This document shows, piece by piece, positions 1 to 7,788 of a DNA stretch of 64,000 nt (the stretch's first letter is position 1; every line of letters starts with the position of its first letter). Both the position numbers and the translations under genes were made by a program. Origin of the DNA: RGIG3077 sp964490175 (GTDB taxonomy: Bacteria > Bacillota > Clostridia > Oscillospirales > Ruminococcaceae); NCBI GenBank assembly GCA_964490175.1, contig CAZBAI010000008.1, forward strand, positions 6,360 through 70,359, written 5' to 3'. A model generated the notes under the pieces. The model worked only from the letters and a program-made list of their open reading frames with translations, was not told the DNA's origin and made no database searches.

Positions 1-659
1 ATCACACCGGCAGAGCGCAGATAAACCGCAAAATGAACAAAAAACACGCTTACAACAAAAGCGATTAGGCTGCTGAAAGCGCCCAGCACAAGCTCCTTTA
101 AAGAATGCCTGCCGATTTGCAATGAAGCCCAGCACACCAAGGCAAAAACTATAATGCAGGGAATTGCGAATTTTATGCCCATAAAATACACAAGCAACAC
201 AAGCGGCCCGAAAATACTGCACGCATGACCGCTTGCACGTATATGCAAAACCTTATTAAACACCGTTAAAATAATTATCGACAGAAAATATGTGAGAAAA
301 ATCAGCATTAAAGCGTCGCTGACATTTGCAATGATTGCATAAACCACAGCGCAGGTATATCCCAGCGCATTGAAAACAAATGCGAGATTGCGTTGCCCCT
401 CCCTGCCTTTTTCCCGAATTTTAGGCAAAATGTACGATACAGGATATGACAAAGCCGGCAAAAGCGCAAGGAATATCATTGCAAACCAAAAGTCACAGCC
501 CTTATATACGCTTTCTTCGTAAAAAAGGCGCAAAATCACAAGCAAAGCCGACACCATTATCGGAGGAACGGTAATTATCCGCACAAGCTTTGCCAAAATG
601 TAAGTTATGCCTTTGCTTTCGGTTTTATCATGTGATTGTGTTGTCGCTTTTTTCTCCAT
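1..659 (-). CDS. PAP2-like integral membrane protein, partial at the window edge
   Basis: An open frame runs from an ATG at 659 off the left edge, giving about 219 visible residues and no stop. The N-terminal 15 residues are charged; the rest is strongly hydrophobic with at least five probable membrane segments. A centrally placed ASGH tetrapeptide and a later GRH-containing segment resemble the second and third signature blocks of type 2 phosphatidic acid phosphatases, which dephosphorylate lipid or polyprenyl phosphates at the membrane. The first PAP2 block (K-x6-RP) is not obvious, so the assignment is tentative. The neighbouring sugar-phosphate transferase would fit polyprenyl-linked envelope chemistry, but that is inference. 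Confidence 0.55.
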   Translation of the reverse strand, partial: MEKKATTQSHDKTESKGITYILAKLVRIITVPPIMVSALLVILRLFYEESVYKGCDFWFAMIFLALLPALSYPVSYILPKIREKGREGQRNLAFVFNALGYTCAVVYAIIANVSDALMLIFLTYFLSIIILTVFNKVLHIRASGHACSIFGPLVLLVYFMGIKFAIPCIIVFALVCWASLQIGRHSLKELVLGAFSSLIAFVVSVFFVHFAVYLRSAGV

Positions 660-701
660 AAAAATCCCCTTTTCTTTTTTTCTTTTGTATTACATTAAAA
701 T

Positions 702-850
702 CGGAGCAAAGCGTGATAAGCTCGCTTAATCACGATGCGACGATTGCAACCGTCGCAGGGAGCTTTTGCTCCGTAATGGTTTCAGTGGGAGATTTATACT
801 CCCACTGAAAATCTGAAATGTCCCCCGCCGCCTAAGAGGCATATGGACAT
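702..850. repeat. Structured intergenic block with nested and tandem hairpins
   Basis: No gene is visible between 660 and 861. Instead an outer 9-bp stem (702-710 with 765-773) encloses two smaller hairpins (713-719 with 726-733, one bulge; 736-742 with 751-757). It is followed by a perfect 12-bp hairpin (780-791 with 799-810) and a weaker nested stem (818-823 with 845-850, enclosing 830-833 with 837-840). None has a clean T-run, so simple termination does not explain it. It could be a structured RNA, a mobile repeat of the MITE/REP kind, or a processing site downstream of the minus-strand sugar transferase. Confidence 0.6.
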
Positions 851-861
851 CTGCGACATGG

Positions 862-1473
862 TTATTCTTTTTCTTTATTTATCGTACCGGTACCGCCCTC
901 GACAACGCCTTTTTCAAAAGCAACGCTCGAAAACGTTCCGAAAAAACATTTAACATCCATTGCAAACGACAGCTTTTTGACATATTCGCCGTCAAGCCTT
1001 GCTTTTTCTTCAAGCTCAAGCTCGTCCCTGCCGCTTATCTGCGCAAGACCCGTAAGACCGGGGCGAACATCGTTTGCGCAGTATTTATCACGCAGCGCTA
1101 TTAAATCAAACTGATTCCACAATGCAGGTCGTGGGCCTACAACAGCCATTGAGCCGAGCAGGATATTGAATATCTGCGGCAGTTCGTCAAGGCTGGTTTT
1201 CCGCAAAAATTTGCCGACACGTGTTATATATTTATCGGGATCGACAAGCAAATGCGTCGGAACGTCCTTCGGGGTATCGGCATACATTGTGCGAAATTTC
1301 AAAATGTTAAAATATGTTTTGTTTTTGCCCACACGCTTTTGCTTAAACAAAATCGGGCCTTTGCTGTCCGCCTTTATGCAAATCACAATAATCAGCATTG
1401 GCAGCGCAAGAAAAATTATGCCCAAAAGTGCGAGAATAAAATCTATTAAACGCTTAAAAAAATTTTTATACAA
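862..1473 (-). CDS. Bacterial sugar transferase (polyprenyl-phosphate phosphoglycosyl transferase)
   Basis: This 203-residue protein is a monotopic phosphoglycosyl transferase of the PglC/WcaJ type. The family moves a sugar phosphate from a nucleotide sugar to undecaprenyl phosphate, starting capsule, exopolysaccharide or glycan assembly at the inner membrane face. One hydrophobic re-entrant segment lies at about residues 10-32. Family landmarks follow: FRTM at 60-63, the catalytic Asp-Glu pair in SLDELPQ (D96, E97), PRP at 114-116 and PGLTG at 138-142. The length matches the catalytic domain alone, without the extra N-terminal membrane helices of WcaJ. The start is TTG at 1473, preceded by GGGTGG. 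No other glycan genes are visible nearby. Confidence 0.85.
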   Translation of the reverse strand: MYKNFFKRLIDFILALLGIIFLALPMLIIVICIKADSKGPILFKQKRVGKNKTYFNILKFRTMYADTPKDVPTHLLVDPDKYITRVGKFLRKTSLDELPQIFNILLGSMAVVGPRPALWNQFDLIALRDKYCANDVRPGLTGLAQISGRDELELEEKARLDGEYVKKLSFAMDVKCFFGTFSSVAFEKGVVEGGTGTINKEKE

Positions 1474-1530
1474 GCAAAATCCACCCCATTTATTTACTGC
1501 TTATTATTGTATATCAAATTTGCGAAAATG

Positions 1531-2106
1531 TCAATCACGCCGTTTGGGCGATATTTCGACCGATAATAAAAATTTTGCCGAAATACTGTCGATATATTCT
1601 GTAAAGTTGTTTAACTTGACATAAGGATTGTGCAGTAAAAAAGCGCCGTCGCACCTTTCATACGCAACATAATGCGCATGGCAGTGGCTTGTCATATACA
1701 AAACAATGCCGCAATCGGCAGTGCAAGAATCGGCATTGCGCTTTTTGAAATTTAATTTAACCGAAAATCCGCACAATTGCAGATAAAGTACAAGCGATAA
1801 AGGATTTGCGCCGAAAAATCCCAAACACAGCGGTGCAAGAAGCATTTCGAGTGATAAAACAGCCATTTGCGGCGAAACGGTTTTGCCGAAAAGCGCCATT
1901 GCGTTGCGGCAGGCTATCCAGCCGCAGCCGTTATATCCCGAGTTTTTCAAGCCGAAACGAAAGTTTGAAACGGCGCTGTCATGCTGATTTTCAATCAAGC
2001 CAAAACGCTTATCAAGTTCAATGTTTGAATTTTTGATAAAATTCACAGCGGAAACTATATATTGCAACAGAACATAAAGCAAAACCAAAATCAAAAATAT
2101 CCTCAA
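1531..2106 (-). CDS. Membrane-anchored C39-like cysteine peptidase domain protein
   Basis: About 191 residues with one N-terminal hydrophobic segment (about residues 2-22) that should anchor an extracytoplasmic domain. The domain shows a papain-like layout of the C39/C39-like clan: a Cys in an NGCGW context near residue 61, a His in a HAHYV context near 145 and an Asn/Asp-position residue in HNPY near 160. This suggests a thiol peptidase or a related pseudo-enzyme. I place the start at TTG 2106, because the GAGGTGA ribosome site overlaps the upstream GTG at 2115. It lies between the sugar transferase and birA on the same strand, with small gaps. Substrate unknown; no exporter or leader peptide is nearby. 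Confidence 0.5.
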   Translation of the reverse strand: MRIFLILVLLYVLLQYIVSAVNFIKNSNIELDKRFGLIENQHDSAVSNFRFGLKNSGYNGCGWIACRNAMALFGKTVSPQMAVLSLEMLLAPLCLGFFGANPLSLVLYLQLCGFSVKLNFKKRNADSCTADCGIVLYMTSHCHAHYVAYERCDGAFLLHNPYVKLNNFTEYIDSISAKFLLSVEISPKRRD

Positions 2107-2182
2107 AAAAATCACCTCAAAACCGCAAATATTTTTTCAATGAGCAACTTGTCTGTTATCATAAAAATCAATTTTGTCGGCA

Positions 2183-3154
2183 TTAAATACGTATACTGAT
2201 TTCGCCCGAAACAAGCCGCACCGATTCGCCGTCATCACGTTTCACAATAAGGGCGCAATCATCGTCAATATCGCACACAACGGCGTTAAAAGCTTCATTT
2301 CCCCTGCACACCGTTACATTTTTGCCGATGACAAAACAGCGTGCACGATATTGCCGCATAATATATTTTTTATCGTCCATAACGGCATAAAGCGATGCAA
2401 ATTCATCAAGCACAAGCGCCAAAAGCCGTGATTTTGTACATTGACCGTTGTTTTCAAAAACAGCGCCGGCAACATCGCATATGGACTTGTCAAAGCCGCA
2501 TATCGGCGGATATACATTGATTCCGATTCCGACAACGGCATATTCGACAAAAGAATCCTCAACGCTAAACGAGGCCTGTGTGAGTATGCCGCAAACCTTT
2601 TTGCCGTTTATAAAAATATCATTCACCCATTTGATTTTAGGGCTTAGAGTGCTGCATTTTTCAATTGCACGGCACACGGCAACAGCAGCAAGCGTTGTTA
2701 AAAATGCCGCATTTTCAGGGCAAAGCGCAGGTCGAAGCAAAATACTGAAATACAAGCCGTTTCGGCTTTGCGACAAAAAGCTTCTGCCGAGCCGACCCTT
2801 GCCGTTTTGCTGTGAACGAGCGCAATATACCAGTCCATGCGGAGCGCCGTCGGCGGCTTTTCGCATAAGAGCGGTATTTGTCGAATCCAAGATATCGAAA
2901 ATCTTGATTTTATAAAAATCTTTACTTTCAAGCTGAGTTAAAACACACTTTTCGTCAAGCTCATCATATACGCCCACAAGCCGATAGCCTTTGTTCCTAA
3001 CAGCTTCTATCAAATATCCTTCGCTGCAAAGCGCATTAACGCTCTTCCAAACCGCCGATCGGCTGATATTAAGTTGCTCGGCGATTTGCTGCCCCGATAT
3101 ATACAAACCCGATTTTTCTTCAAGCAATTCCAAAATTTTACGCTTTGTCGTCAT
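2183..3154 (-). CDS. birA: Bifunctional biotin-protein ligase / biotin operon repressor
   Basis: A 323-residue BirA with all three parts: an N-terminal winged-helix DNA-binding domain (about 1-60), the catalytic domain (about 80-265) and a C-terminal SH3-like domain. The biotin/ATP-binding loop reads GKGRLGR at 118-124 (family GRGRRGR) and the catalytic lysine region includes KWVNDI at 175-180 and NGKKVCGI at 183-190. The enzyme makes biotinyl-AMP and transfers biotin to carboxylase carrier domains; the HTH makes this a regulator as well. A consensus-like minus promoter and a 9-bp inverted repeat with BirA-box spacing lie just upstream (3185-3241), consistent with autoregulation. No biotin synthesis gene is present in the window. 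Confidence 0.93.
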   Translation of the reverse strand: MTTKRKILELLEEKSGLYISGQQIAEQLNISRSAVWKSVNALCSEGYLIEAVRNKGYRLVGVYDELDEKCVLTQLESKDFYKIKIFDILDSTNTALMRKAADGAPHGLVYCARSQQNGKGRLGRSFLSQSRNGLYFSILLRPALCPENAAFLTTLAAVAVCRAIEKCSTLSPKIKWVNDIFINGKKVCGILTQASFSVEDSFVEYAVVGIGINVYPPICGFDKSICDVAGAVFENNGQCTKSRLLALVLDEFASLYAVMDDKKYIMRQYRARCFVIGKNVTVCRGNEAFNAVVCDIDDDCALIVKRDDGESVRLVSGEISIRI

Positions 3155-3184
3155 ATATTTTTACCGCAGCTTTCGTTTTTTTCC

Positions 3185-3214
3185 AGTATATCACAGCGTA
3201 TTTGCGATTGTCAA
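3185..3214 (-). promoter_or_regulatory. Promoter of birA
   Basis: Reading the minus strand there is a perfect -35 TTGACA (3209-3214), an 18-base spacer and a -10 TATACT (3185-3190), about 30 bases before the birA start. The -35 lies inside the left arm of the inverted repeat at 3207-3241, so a bound repressor would block it. Confidence 0.65.
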
Positions 3215-3241
3215 CCGCAAAAACTTTTTATAGTTGACAAT
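3207..3241. promoter_or_regulatory. Inverted repeat between divergent promoters, candidate BirA operator
   Basis: ATTGTCAAC at 3207-3215 and its exact reverse complement GTTGACAAT at 3233-3241 form a perfect 9-bp inverted repeat. Written as TTGTCAACC-N15-aGTTGACAA it has the arm sequence and spacing style reported for bacterial BirA boxes. It sits between birA and the divergent lysis cassette and contains the -35 hexamers of both. The symmetry could in part be an accident of two back-to-back TTGACA boxes. Confidence 0.45.
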
Positions 3242-3263
3242 TATTCGTTCTAAGTTGCATAGT
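3234..3263 (+). promoter_or_regulatory. Putative promoter of the lysis cassette
   Basis: A perfect -35 TTGACA at 3234-3239 is followed after 18 bases by a weak -10 CATAGT at 3258-3263. It leaves a leader of about 85 bases before the GTG start at 3357. The -35 is good but the -10 matches only four of six positions, so the start site is uncertain. Confidence 0.4.
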
Positions 3264-3356
3264 TTTGCGCAATTTTTCATCAAAAAAGCACCATATATAA
3301 AAGGCGTAAATTTTGGGGTAAGCGACTTTTTTAAATTTTAATGAACGGAGGATTTT

Positions 3357-3590
3357 GTGAACGCAAACGTAATCATCGCAATCATCAGTCTTTTCGGCAC
3401 GCTTTCGGGCAGTTTGGGCGGTATTCTCGTTTCGGCAAAGCTTACAAGCTATCGCCTGCAACAGCTTGAATCCAAGGTTGACAAGCACAACGGCTTTGCA
3501 GAGAAAATTCCGCTGTTGCAATTAAGAATGGACAATTTCGATGAAAAATTAAAGGAGCTGAAAAATATATATGACGAAAAAAACGCATGA
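3357..3590 (+). CDS. Small membrane protein with coiled coil, phage lysis-module type
   Basis: A 77-residue protein starting at GTG 3357, with GGAGG six bases upstream. Residues about 4-26 form one hydrophobic, glycine-rich membrane helix; residues 30-74 are highly charged and helical, suggesting a short cytoplasmic coiled coil. This plan and its place immediately before a holin and an endolysin resemble the small accessory or XhlA/BhlA-like proteins of phage lysis cassettes. The sequence alone does not fix the family. It overlaps the next gene by 20 bases, implying translational coupling. Confidence 0.6.
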   Translation: MNANVIIAIISLFGTLSGSLGGILVSAKLTSYRLQQLESKVDKHNGFAEKIPLLQLRMDNFDEKLKELKNIYDEKNA

Positions 3591-3822
3591 ATTTTCAAAA
3601 AAATACGGCGAATGTGCAAGGCGCAGTCTGCGAACGTTTTTGCAAGCTTTCACCGCTGTGCTTATCACTTCACTCGGCAACGCTCAATATGAAAACGACA
3701 GCGCTATGCACGCAATAATCGGCAGTGCGCTTACAGCGGCGATTGCAGCAGGGCTTGCCGCTGTGATGAACATAAAAGGGGGTGAAGCGCAATGCTGCCT
3801 TTCAAAGGACGAAACCGAGTAA
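3571..3822 (+). CDS. Phage holin-like protein (r1t-type)
   Basis: An 83-residue protein with a basic N-terminus, a first hydrophobic helix at about 22-37 and a second alanine-rich helix at about 46-69, then a short charged tail. The conserved-looking R-S-L-R-T-F-L-Q-A start of the first helix is typical of r1t-type phage holins. Holins form lesions in the cytoplasmic membrane that let an endolysin reach the wall. The ATG at 3571 lies 13 bases after AAAGGAG, a slightly long spacing. It overlaps the peptidase gene by 31 bases in another frame, so the three genes form one tightly coupled unit. Confidence 0.6.
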   Translation: MTKKTHEFSKKYGECARRSLRTFLQAFTAVLITSLGNAQYENDSAMHAIIGSALTAAIAAGLAAVMNIKGGEAQCCLSKDETE

Positions 3823-4478
3823 CGCAGATTTTTTCTTCCACCCACGGCGGAATTGATATTGTAGGCGATGACAGCACGCAAATACGCTCGCTGACAAGCG
3901 GCACGGTAGATATGGTGCAAATATGGGACAAAAAGACAAAAACCGGCTCGCAAAGCTACGGCAATCTTGTAAGGGTGCTGTCAGACGACGGCAAATACAT
4001 ATATTATGCACATCTTTCGCAAATAAATGTTGCAAAAGGGCAATGTCTTCACTGCGGAGATATCATCGGAATTATGGGAAACAGCGGCAATTCTTTCGGG
4101 GCGCATCTTCATCTTGAAGTACGCACGGGCAAATCAACGGCAACCAGAATCTCGCCGAGTTGTATTTGCTCGGTAAAAAACGCCAAGGAAACATTTTTTG
4201 AAAACGAATCCGAAAGCAAAGCCCAAACCGCCGTCACACAAAATACGCAAAGCGGCAAAATCAAAGCTTCGGCGGCAATTAAGCTTGAAAATGTCGGGTT
4301 ATATGTTTCGGCAAGCGCTTTAACGCCTGCTGCCAAAAAAAGCGGAACGTTTTATGTATACGACGCAAACATTATCAACGGCAAAATCCGCATAACCTGC
4401 AACAAATCATACGTCGGCAAAAAGCCTGTCGGCAAATATGTAACAGGCTGGATAAACGTAAGCGACGTAAACGTTTAA
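3792..4478 (+). CDS. M23-family peptidoglycan endopeptidase with C-terminal SH3-like domain (endolysin-like)
   Basis: A 228-residue protein whose N-terminal half is a complete M23 (LytM) zinc peptidase: HGGID near residues 18-22 gives the first His and Asp ligands, YAH follows, and HLHLEV near residue 113 supplies the HxH motif. M23 enzymes cut peptide cross-bridges in peptidoglycan. Residues about 165-228 resemble the SH3-type wall-binding repeat of phage endolysins. There is no signal peptide, so it needs the upstream holin for release, as phage endolysins do. The ATG is preceded by GGGGGTGA inside the holin gene. No terminase, capsid or tail gene is present. Confidence 0.8.
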   Translation: MLPFKGRNRVTQIFSSTHGGIDIVGDDSTQIRSLTSGTVDMVQIWDKKTKTGSQSYGNLVRVLSDDGKYIYYAHLSQINVAKGQCLHCGDIIGIMGNSGNSFGAHLHLEVRTGKSTATRISPSCICSVKNAKETFFENESESKAQTAVTQNTQSGKIKASAAIKLENVGLYVSASALTPAAKKSGTFYVYDANIINGKIRITCNKSYVGKKPVGKYVTGWINVSDVNV

Positions 4479-4493
4479 AACATATTGACAAAA

Positions 4494-4532
4494 AAGGGAC
4501 TGTAAAAAACTTTCGTTTTTTTACAGTCCCTT
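4494..4532. terminator. Bidirectional terminator between lysis cassette and U32 operon
   Basis: AAGGGACTGTAAAAAA pairs with TTTTTTACAGTCCCTT around a short loop, with one bulged base. Read on the minus strand it is followed by a run of six or seven Ts, so it mainly ends the thyX-U32 transcript. It also sits 15 bases after the plus-strand endolysin gene. Confidence 0.8.
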
Positions 4533-4536
4533 GATT

Positions 4537-5784
4537 TTAAGTATTTTTCGCAATTCTTACAATAGAATTTTCGGGAAATTCTTTTTCGCAGTAAAACGAA
4601 AATTTCATTTCGGCATGGTTTGTCGAATCAACAGCAACGCCGTTTTCATCAAAAATTTCATCAACGCATATTTCATAAGGCGCTTGCTTGGGCGAAAGGA
4701 TTTCAACTTTGTCGCCCTTTAAAAATTTGTTGCGCTGAACGCAGTAAACCCGTGAATTTTCGCAATGCGTGACAATTCCGACAACGTCATATTCTCTGAT
4801 ATAACCGCCCGTTTCGTAATATTGACAATCCTTTGGGTGACCGAAAAAGAATCCCGTGCAATACTTGCGGTGGCTGACCTTAAAAACCTCCTGCGCAATC
4901 CATTCGGGCAGCTTTTCATTCGGGTTTTGCAGATAGTGGTCAACCGCCATTCTGTAAGCGTTGGTGATTACCGAAACATAATATGCCGATTTCGCCCTGC
5001 CCTCGATTTTCAGCGAAGAAACCCCGGCTTTGTGCAATTTATCGATAAAATCTATCATGCACAAATCCTTTGCATTGAGGATATACGTTCCCTTATCGTC
5101 CTCAAAAATCGGATAAAACTCATCACGGCGCTTTTCTTCCATAAGGTGATATCCCCAGCGGCAAGGCTGAGCACACTCTCCCCTATTGGCATTTCTGTTT
5201 ACAAGATAGCTTGAAAGCAGACATCTGCCCGAAAACGAAACGCACATTGCGCCGTGCACAAATGCCTCGATTTCAAGCTGTTTCGGGGTTTTTGCCCTGA
5301 TTTGAGCAATTTCGTCAAGCGAGAGTTCTCTGGCAAGCACAACACGTTTTGCGCCCATATCATAAAGACAATTCGCCGTGGCATAATTAACTATTCCCGC
5401 CTGAGTTGAAATATGCACCTCCAAATCGGGCGTATATTTTTTCACAAACGAAAGAGTACCCAAGTCCGACACGATAATCGCATCGATACCGCAGGCGTAT
5501 GCATTTTTCAAAAACTCAGGCAAAAGGTCGATTTCATCATTTGTCGGAAGCGTATTGCAGGTAAGGTATACCCTAACGCCCTTTGAATGTGAATATTCAA
5601 CGGCGCTTTTCAGCTCATCAAAATCAAAATTATCACAGCCCGAACGCATCGAAAACATTTTTGAGCCGAGATACACGGCGTCGGCGCCGTAATCGATTGC
5701 GCAGTAAAGGCGTTCAAAATCGCCGGCAGGCGCAAGCACCTCTAAAATTTCTTTTTTATCCAAAGCAAAGCTTACCTTTCTCAC
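4537..5784 (-). CDS. Peptidase U32-family protein, probably tRNA/rRNA hydroxylation enzyme (TrhP/YrrO-like)
   Basis: A 415-residue U32 protein: the APAGDFERL start and GADAVYLG that follows are hallmarks of the TIM-barrel domain, and residues about 190-215 carry the conserved SGRCLLS...RNANRGECAQPCRW cysteine block. A C-terminal beta domain is present (about 330-410). Despite the peptidase name, characterised members (TrhP/YrrO, RlhA) act in prephenate-dependent 5-hydroxylation of tRNA U34 or of 23S rRNA; length and domain order fit TrhP best. It is last in the thyX operon and overlaps mltG by four bases. Function is inferred from family only. Confidence 0.8.
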   Translation of the reverse strand: MRKVSFALDKKEILEVLAPAGDFERLYCAIDYGADAVYLGSKMFSMRSGCDNFDFDELKSAVEYSHSKGVRVYLTCNTLPTNDEIDLLPEFLKNAYACGIDAIIVSDLGTLSFVKKYTPDLEVHISTQAGIVNYATANCLYDMGAKRVVLARELSLDEIAQIRAKTPKQLEIEAFVHGAMCVSFSGRCLLSSYLVNRNANRGECAQPCRWGYHLMEEKRRDEFYPIFEDDKGTYILNAKDLCMIDFIDKLHKAGVSSLKIEGRAKSAYYVSVITNAYRMAVDHYLQNPNEKLPEWIAQEVFKVSHRKYCTGFFFGHPKDCQYYETGGYIREYDVVGIVTHCENSRVYCVQRNKFLKGDKVEILSPKQAPYEICVDEIFDENGVAVDSTNHAEMKFSFYCEKEFPENSIVRIAKNT

Positions 5785-7217
5785 TCAACATTCTCGGTAT
5801 TTTCGGTATTTCCCGTGCCGGCGGTGTTGATATTGGCAAGGTGCTCGTCATACGTATTTGCGTAATGGAACACGCCCATATCATCGGTATAGAAGTAATA
5901 ATAATCCGTATCGGCAGGATACAGCGCCGCTTCGATAGCATCGATTCCCGGATTGCAGATAGCTCCGGGCGGCAGTCCCGCACTTTCATAAGTGTCATAG
6001 GCATTGCACATTGTGTCGGAAGCATACTGCGCATTGGTCAAAATCACGTTATCGACATAGTTTGAAGTAGCGTCCGATTGCAATTTCGGAAATACCGAAG
6101 GGTTGTTAAGTCTGTTATGAAAAACAGATGAGCATTTGAGCATTGAATCAATTGAATTTGCCTCGCCTTGAATAATCGAAGCAAGCGTAATAAGCTCGTC
6201 AATCGACATATCAAGCTCGGTCAGCCTGTCATAATATTCCGAAACAAACATTTCATCAAAGCGTGAAAGTATTTTCGTGCAAACTATTTCGGGGCTTTCA
6301 TCGATATAAAACGTATATGTGTCCGGGAAGAAGAAACCCTCTTTTTTATAGAATTTCAAGCTTGATGAGGTAATATCCTTTTCAAATCTATAACCGAAAT
6401 CGGTAGAATTAAAGGTGAAAATAAAATCATCGGCATCGCAAACGCCGTTATATTCAAGAAGCTGCGCCGCTTCGACAAGCGTAATGCCCTCACGGAAAGT
6501 AACGCTCACGGTTTCCAGTTTCGGGTTATCGCCGTAGGGAAAGTCCGTCAAAGTTTCGATAAGCCCTTCATACGCCATATCCGCACTGATATAATGCTCA
6601 CCCGCCTGATAAAGCGAATCCGCTCCGGAAAGTCGTGAGATTATGCGAAACGCCCACGGAAACGAAATATAGCCCTCATCGGCAAGCCTTTGCGATATTT
6701 CTTTCGCATTGTCGCCCTCATAAACGACAAACTTGTTTTCTTTTGAGCTTTTGTTCATTCCCGCAAAGTCCATTCCGACAACTATTATCGAAATAGCCAA
6801 AACTATGGAAACGCCCAAAATCAGCGTTGTAAGAATAAGCGAAACGCCGAGATTAACGCTTTGTTTGCCTGCCTTTTTTTTGGCTTTTCTGCGCTTTGCT
6901 TTTTTTTGTTTCTTTTCCTTGCGCTCCAAAGCTTTAGTGCGTTTTTGCTCCTCCTCGGAAACTTCATCGTCGTCATCGAGCGAAAAATCATCATTTTCTT
7001 CCTGAAAATACACGCTCTTGTCATAATCCTCTTCGCTGTCGATATATTCCTCGCTTTTTGTGTTTAAAGCGTCGTCTGGTCCGGGCAAAAACGTATCGGA
7101 ATCAGCCTGCACAGGTTCTGCTTGTTCAGACTGTTCCGTATATGCGGTATTATCATCATCATAATCAAAATTTATGACAAATTTCTGCTTTTTGGCTTCG
7201 TTTTCGTTACTGTTCAT
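5781..7217 (-). CDS. mltG: Endolytic murein transglycosylase MltG
   Basis: A 478-residue YceG/MltG protein. The first 120 residues are cytoplasmic: an acidic stretch followed by a very lysine/arginine-rich block (about 92-118). A membrane helix follows (about 123-148), then a LysM-like region and the lytic domain. The catalytic glutamate is in ASIIQGEA (E352), and LPPG at 415-418 and the YPADTDYYYF block are family signatures. The enzyme cleaves nascent glycan strands and so sets their length during wall synthesis. The long charged N-terminus is typical of Firmicutes. It overlaps the cyclo-ligase gene by 11 bases and U32 by four. Confidence 0.93.
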   Translation of the reverse strand: MNSNENEAKKQKFVINFDYDDDNTAYTEQSEQAEPVQADSDTFLPGPDDALNTKSEEYIDSEEDYDKSVYFQEENDDFSLDDDDEVSEEEQKRTKALERKEKKQKKAKRRKAKKKAGKQSVNLGVSLILTTLILGVSIVLAISIIVVGMDFAGMNKSSKENKFVVYEGDNAKEISQRLADEGYISFPWAFRIISRLSGADSLYQAGEHYISADMAYEGLIETLTDFPYGDNPKLETVSVTFREGITLVEAAQLLEYNGVCDADDFIFTFNSTDFGYRFEKDITSSSLKFYKKEGFFFPDTYTFYIDESPEIVCTKILSRFDEMFVSEYYDRLTELDMSIDELITLASIIQGEANSIDSMLKCSSVFHNRLNNPSVFPKLQSDATSNYVDNVILTNAQYASDTMCNAYDTYESAGLPPGAICNPGIDAIEAALYPADTDYYYFYTDDMGVFHYANTYDEHLANINTAGTGNTENTENVE

Positions 7218-7788
7218 TTTTTGCCTCCGTCAAAGAGTTTTGAGTTGCGATAAAATCAACCGCAACATCATATTCATCGCTTTGTAATTCGGTTGTTCTG
7301 CACTGTTCATAGCAAAGTGCGATTTTGGCGTCAATTCCGCTGTTTTGCGCAAAAAACCTATCATAATACCCTGCGCCGTAGCCAAGTCGCATACCGTAAT
7401 CATCGCACGACAGGCACGGCACAATGCACAACACATATGCATAATCATCAAGCGCCGCTTCAACACATTCAATAGGCTCGCAAATTCCATAAGCGCCTTT
7501 TTCAAAGCACTCTGCGCCGGAAACGGTAAAAAAGCGCATCGCTTTTTTATCCACATTGCATTTGGGATAACAAACCTTTTTGCCACGGCGCAGTGCTTCG
7601 TCAAAAATCGCCGTGGTGTCAATTTCGTTATATAGCGGATAATACAGCATTATAAGGTCGCTTTTTTCAAACAAAGGCGAAGCTATAACGTTTTTGCAGA
7701 TTTGCGCATCATATGTTTTTTTTGCGTTTTTGTCGATATCGGCACGGATTTGCTTAAACTTATGCCTTGCGCAAACTTTATTCAACAT
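7207..7788 (-). CDS. 5-formyltetrahydrofolate cyclo-ligase
   Basis: A 193-residue MTHFS (YgfA-type) enzyme, which uses ATP to turn 5-formyl-THF into 5,10-methenyl-THF and so returns inhibitory folate to the active pool. The C-terminal signature GMRLGYGAGYYDRFF is clear, and the N-terminal basic segment typical of the family is present. Its ATG lies inside the end of the DJ-1 gene and its stop overlaps mltG, so it is in the middle of the thyX operon. Placement with ThyX, which consumes methylene-THF, makes folate recycling a sensible partner function. Confidence 0.9.
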   Translation of the reverse strand: MLNKVCARHKFKQIRADIDKNAKKTYDAQICKNVIASPLFEKSDLIMLYYPLYNEIDTTAIFDEALRRGKKVCYPKCNVDKKAMRFFTVSGAECFEKGAYGICEPIECVEAALDDYAYVLCIVPCLSCDDYGMRLGYGAGYYDRFFAQNSGIDAKIALCYEQCRTTELQSDEYDVAVDFIATQNSLTEAKNEQ

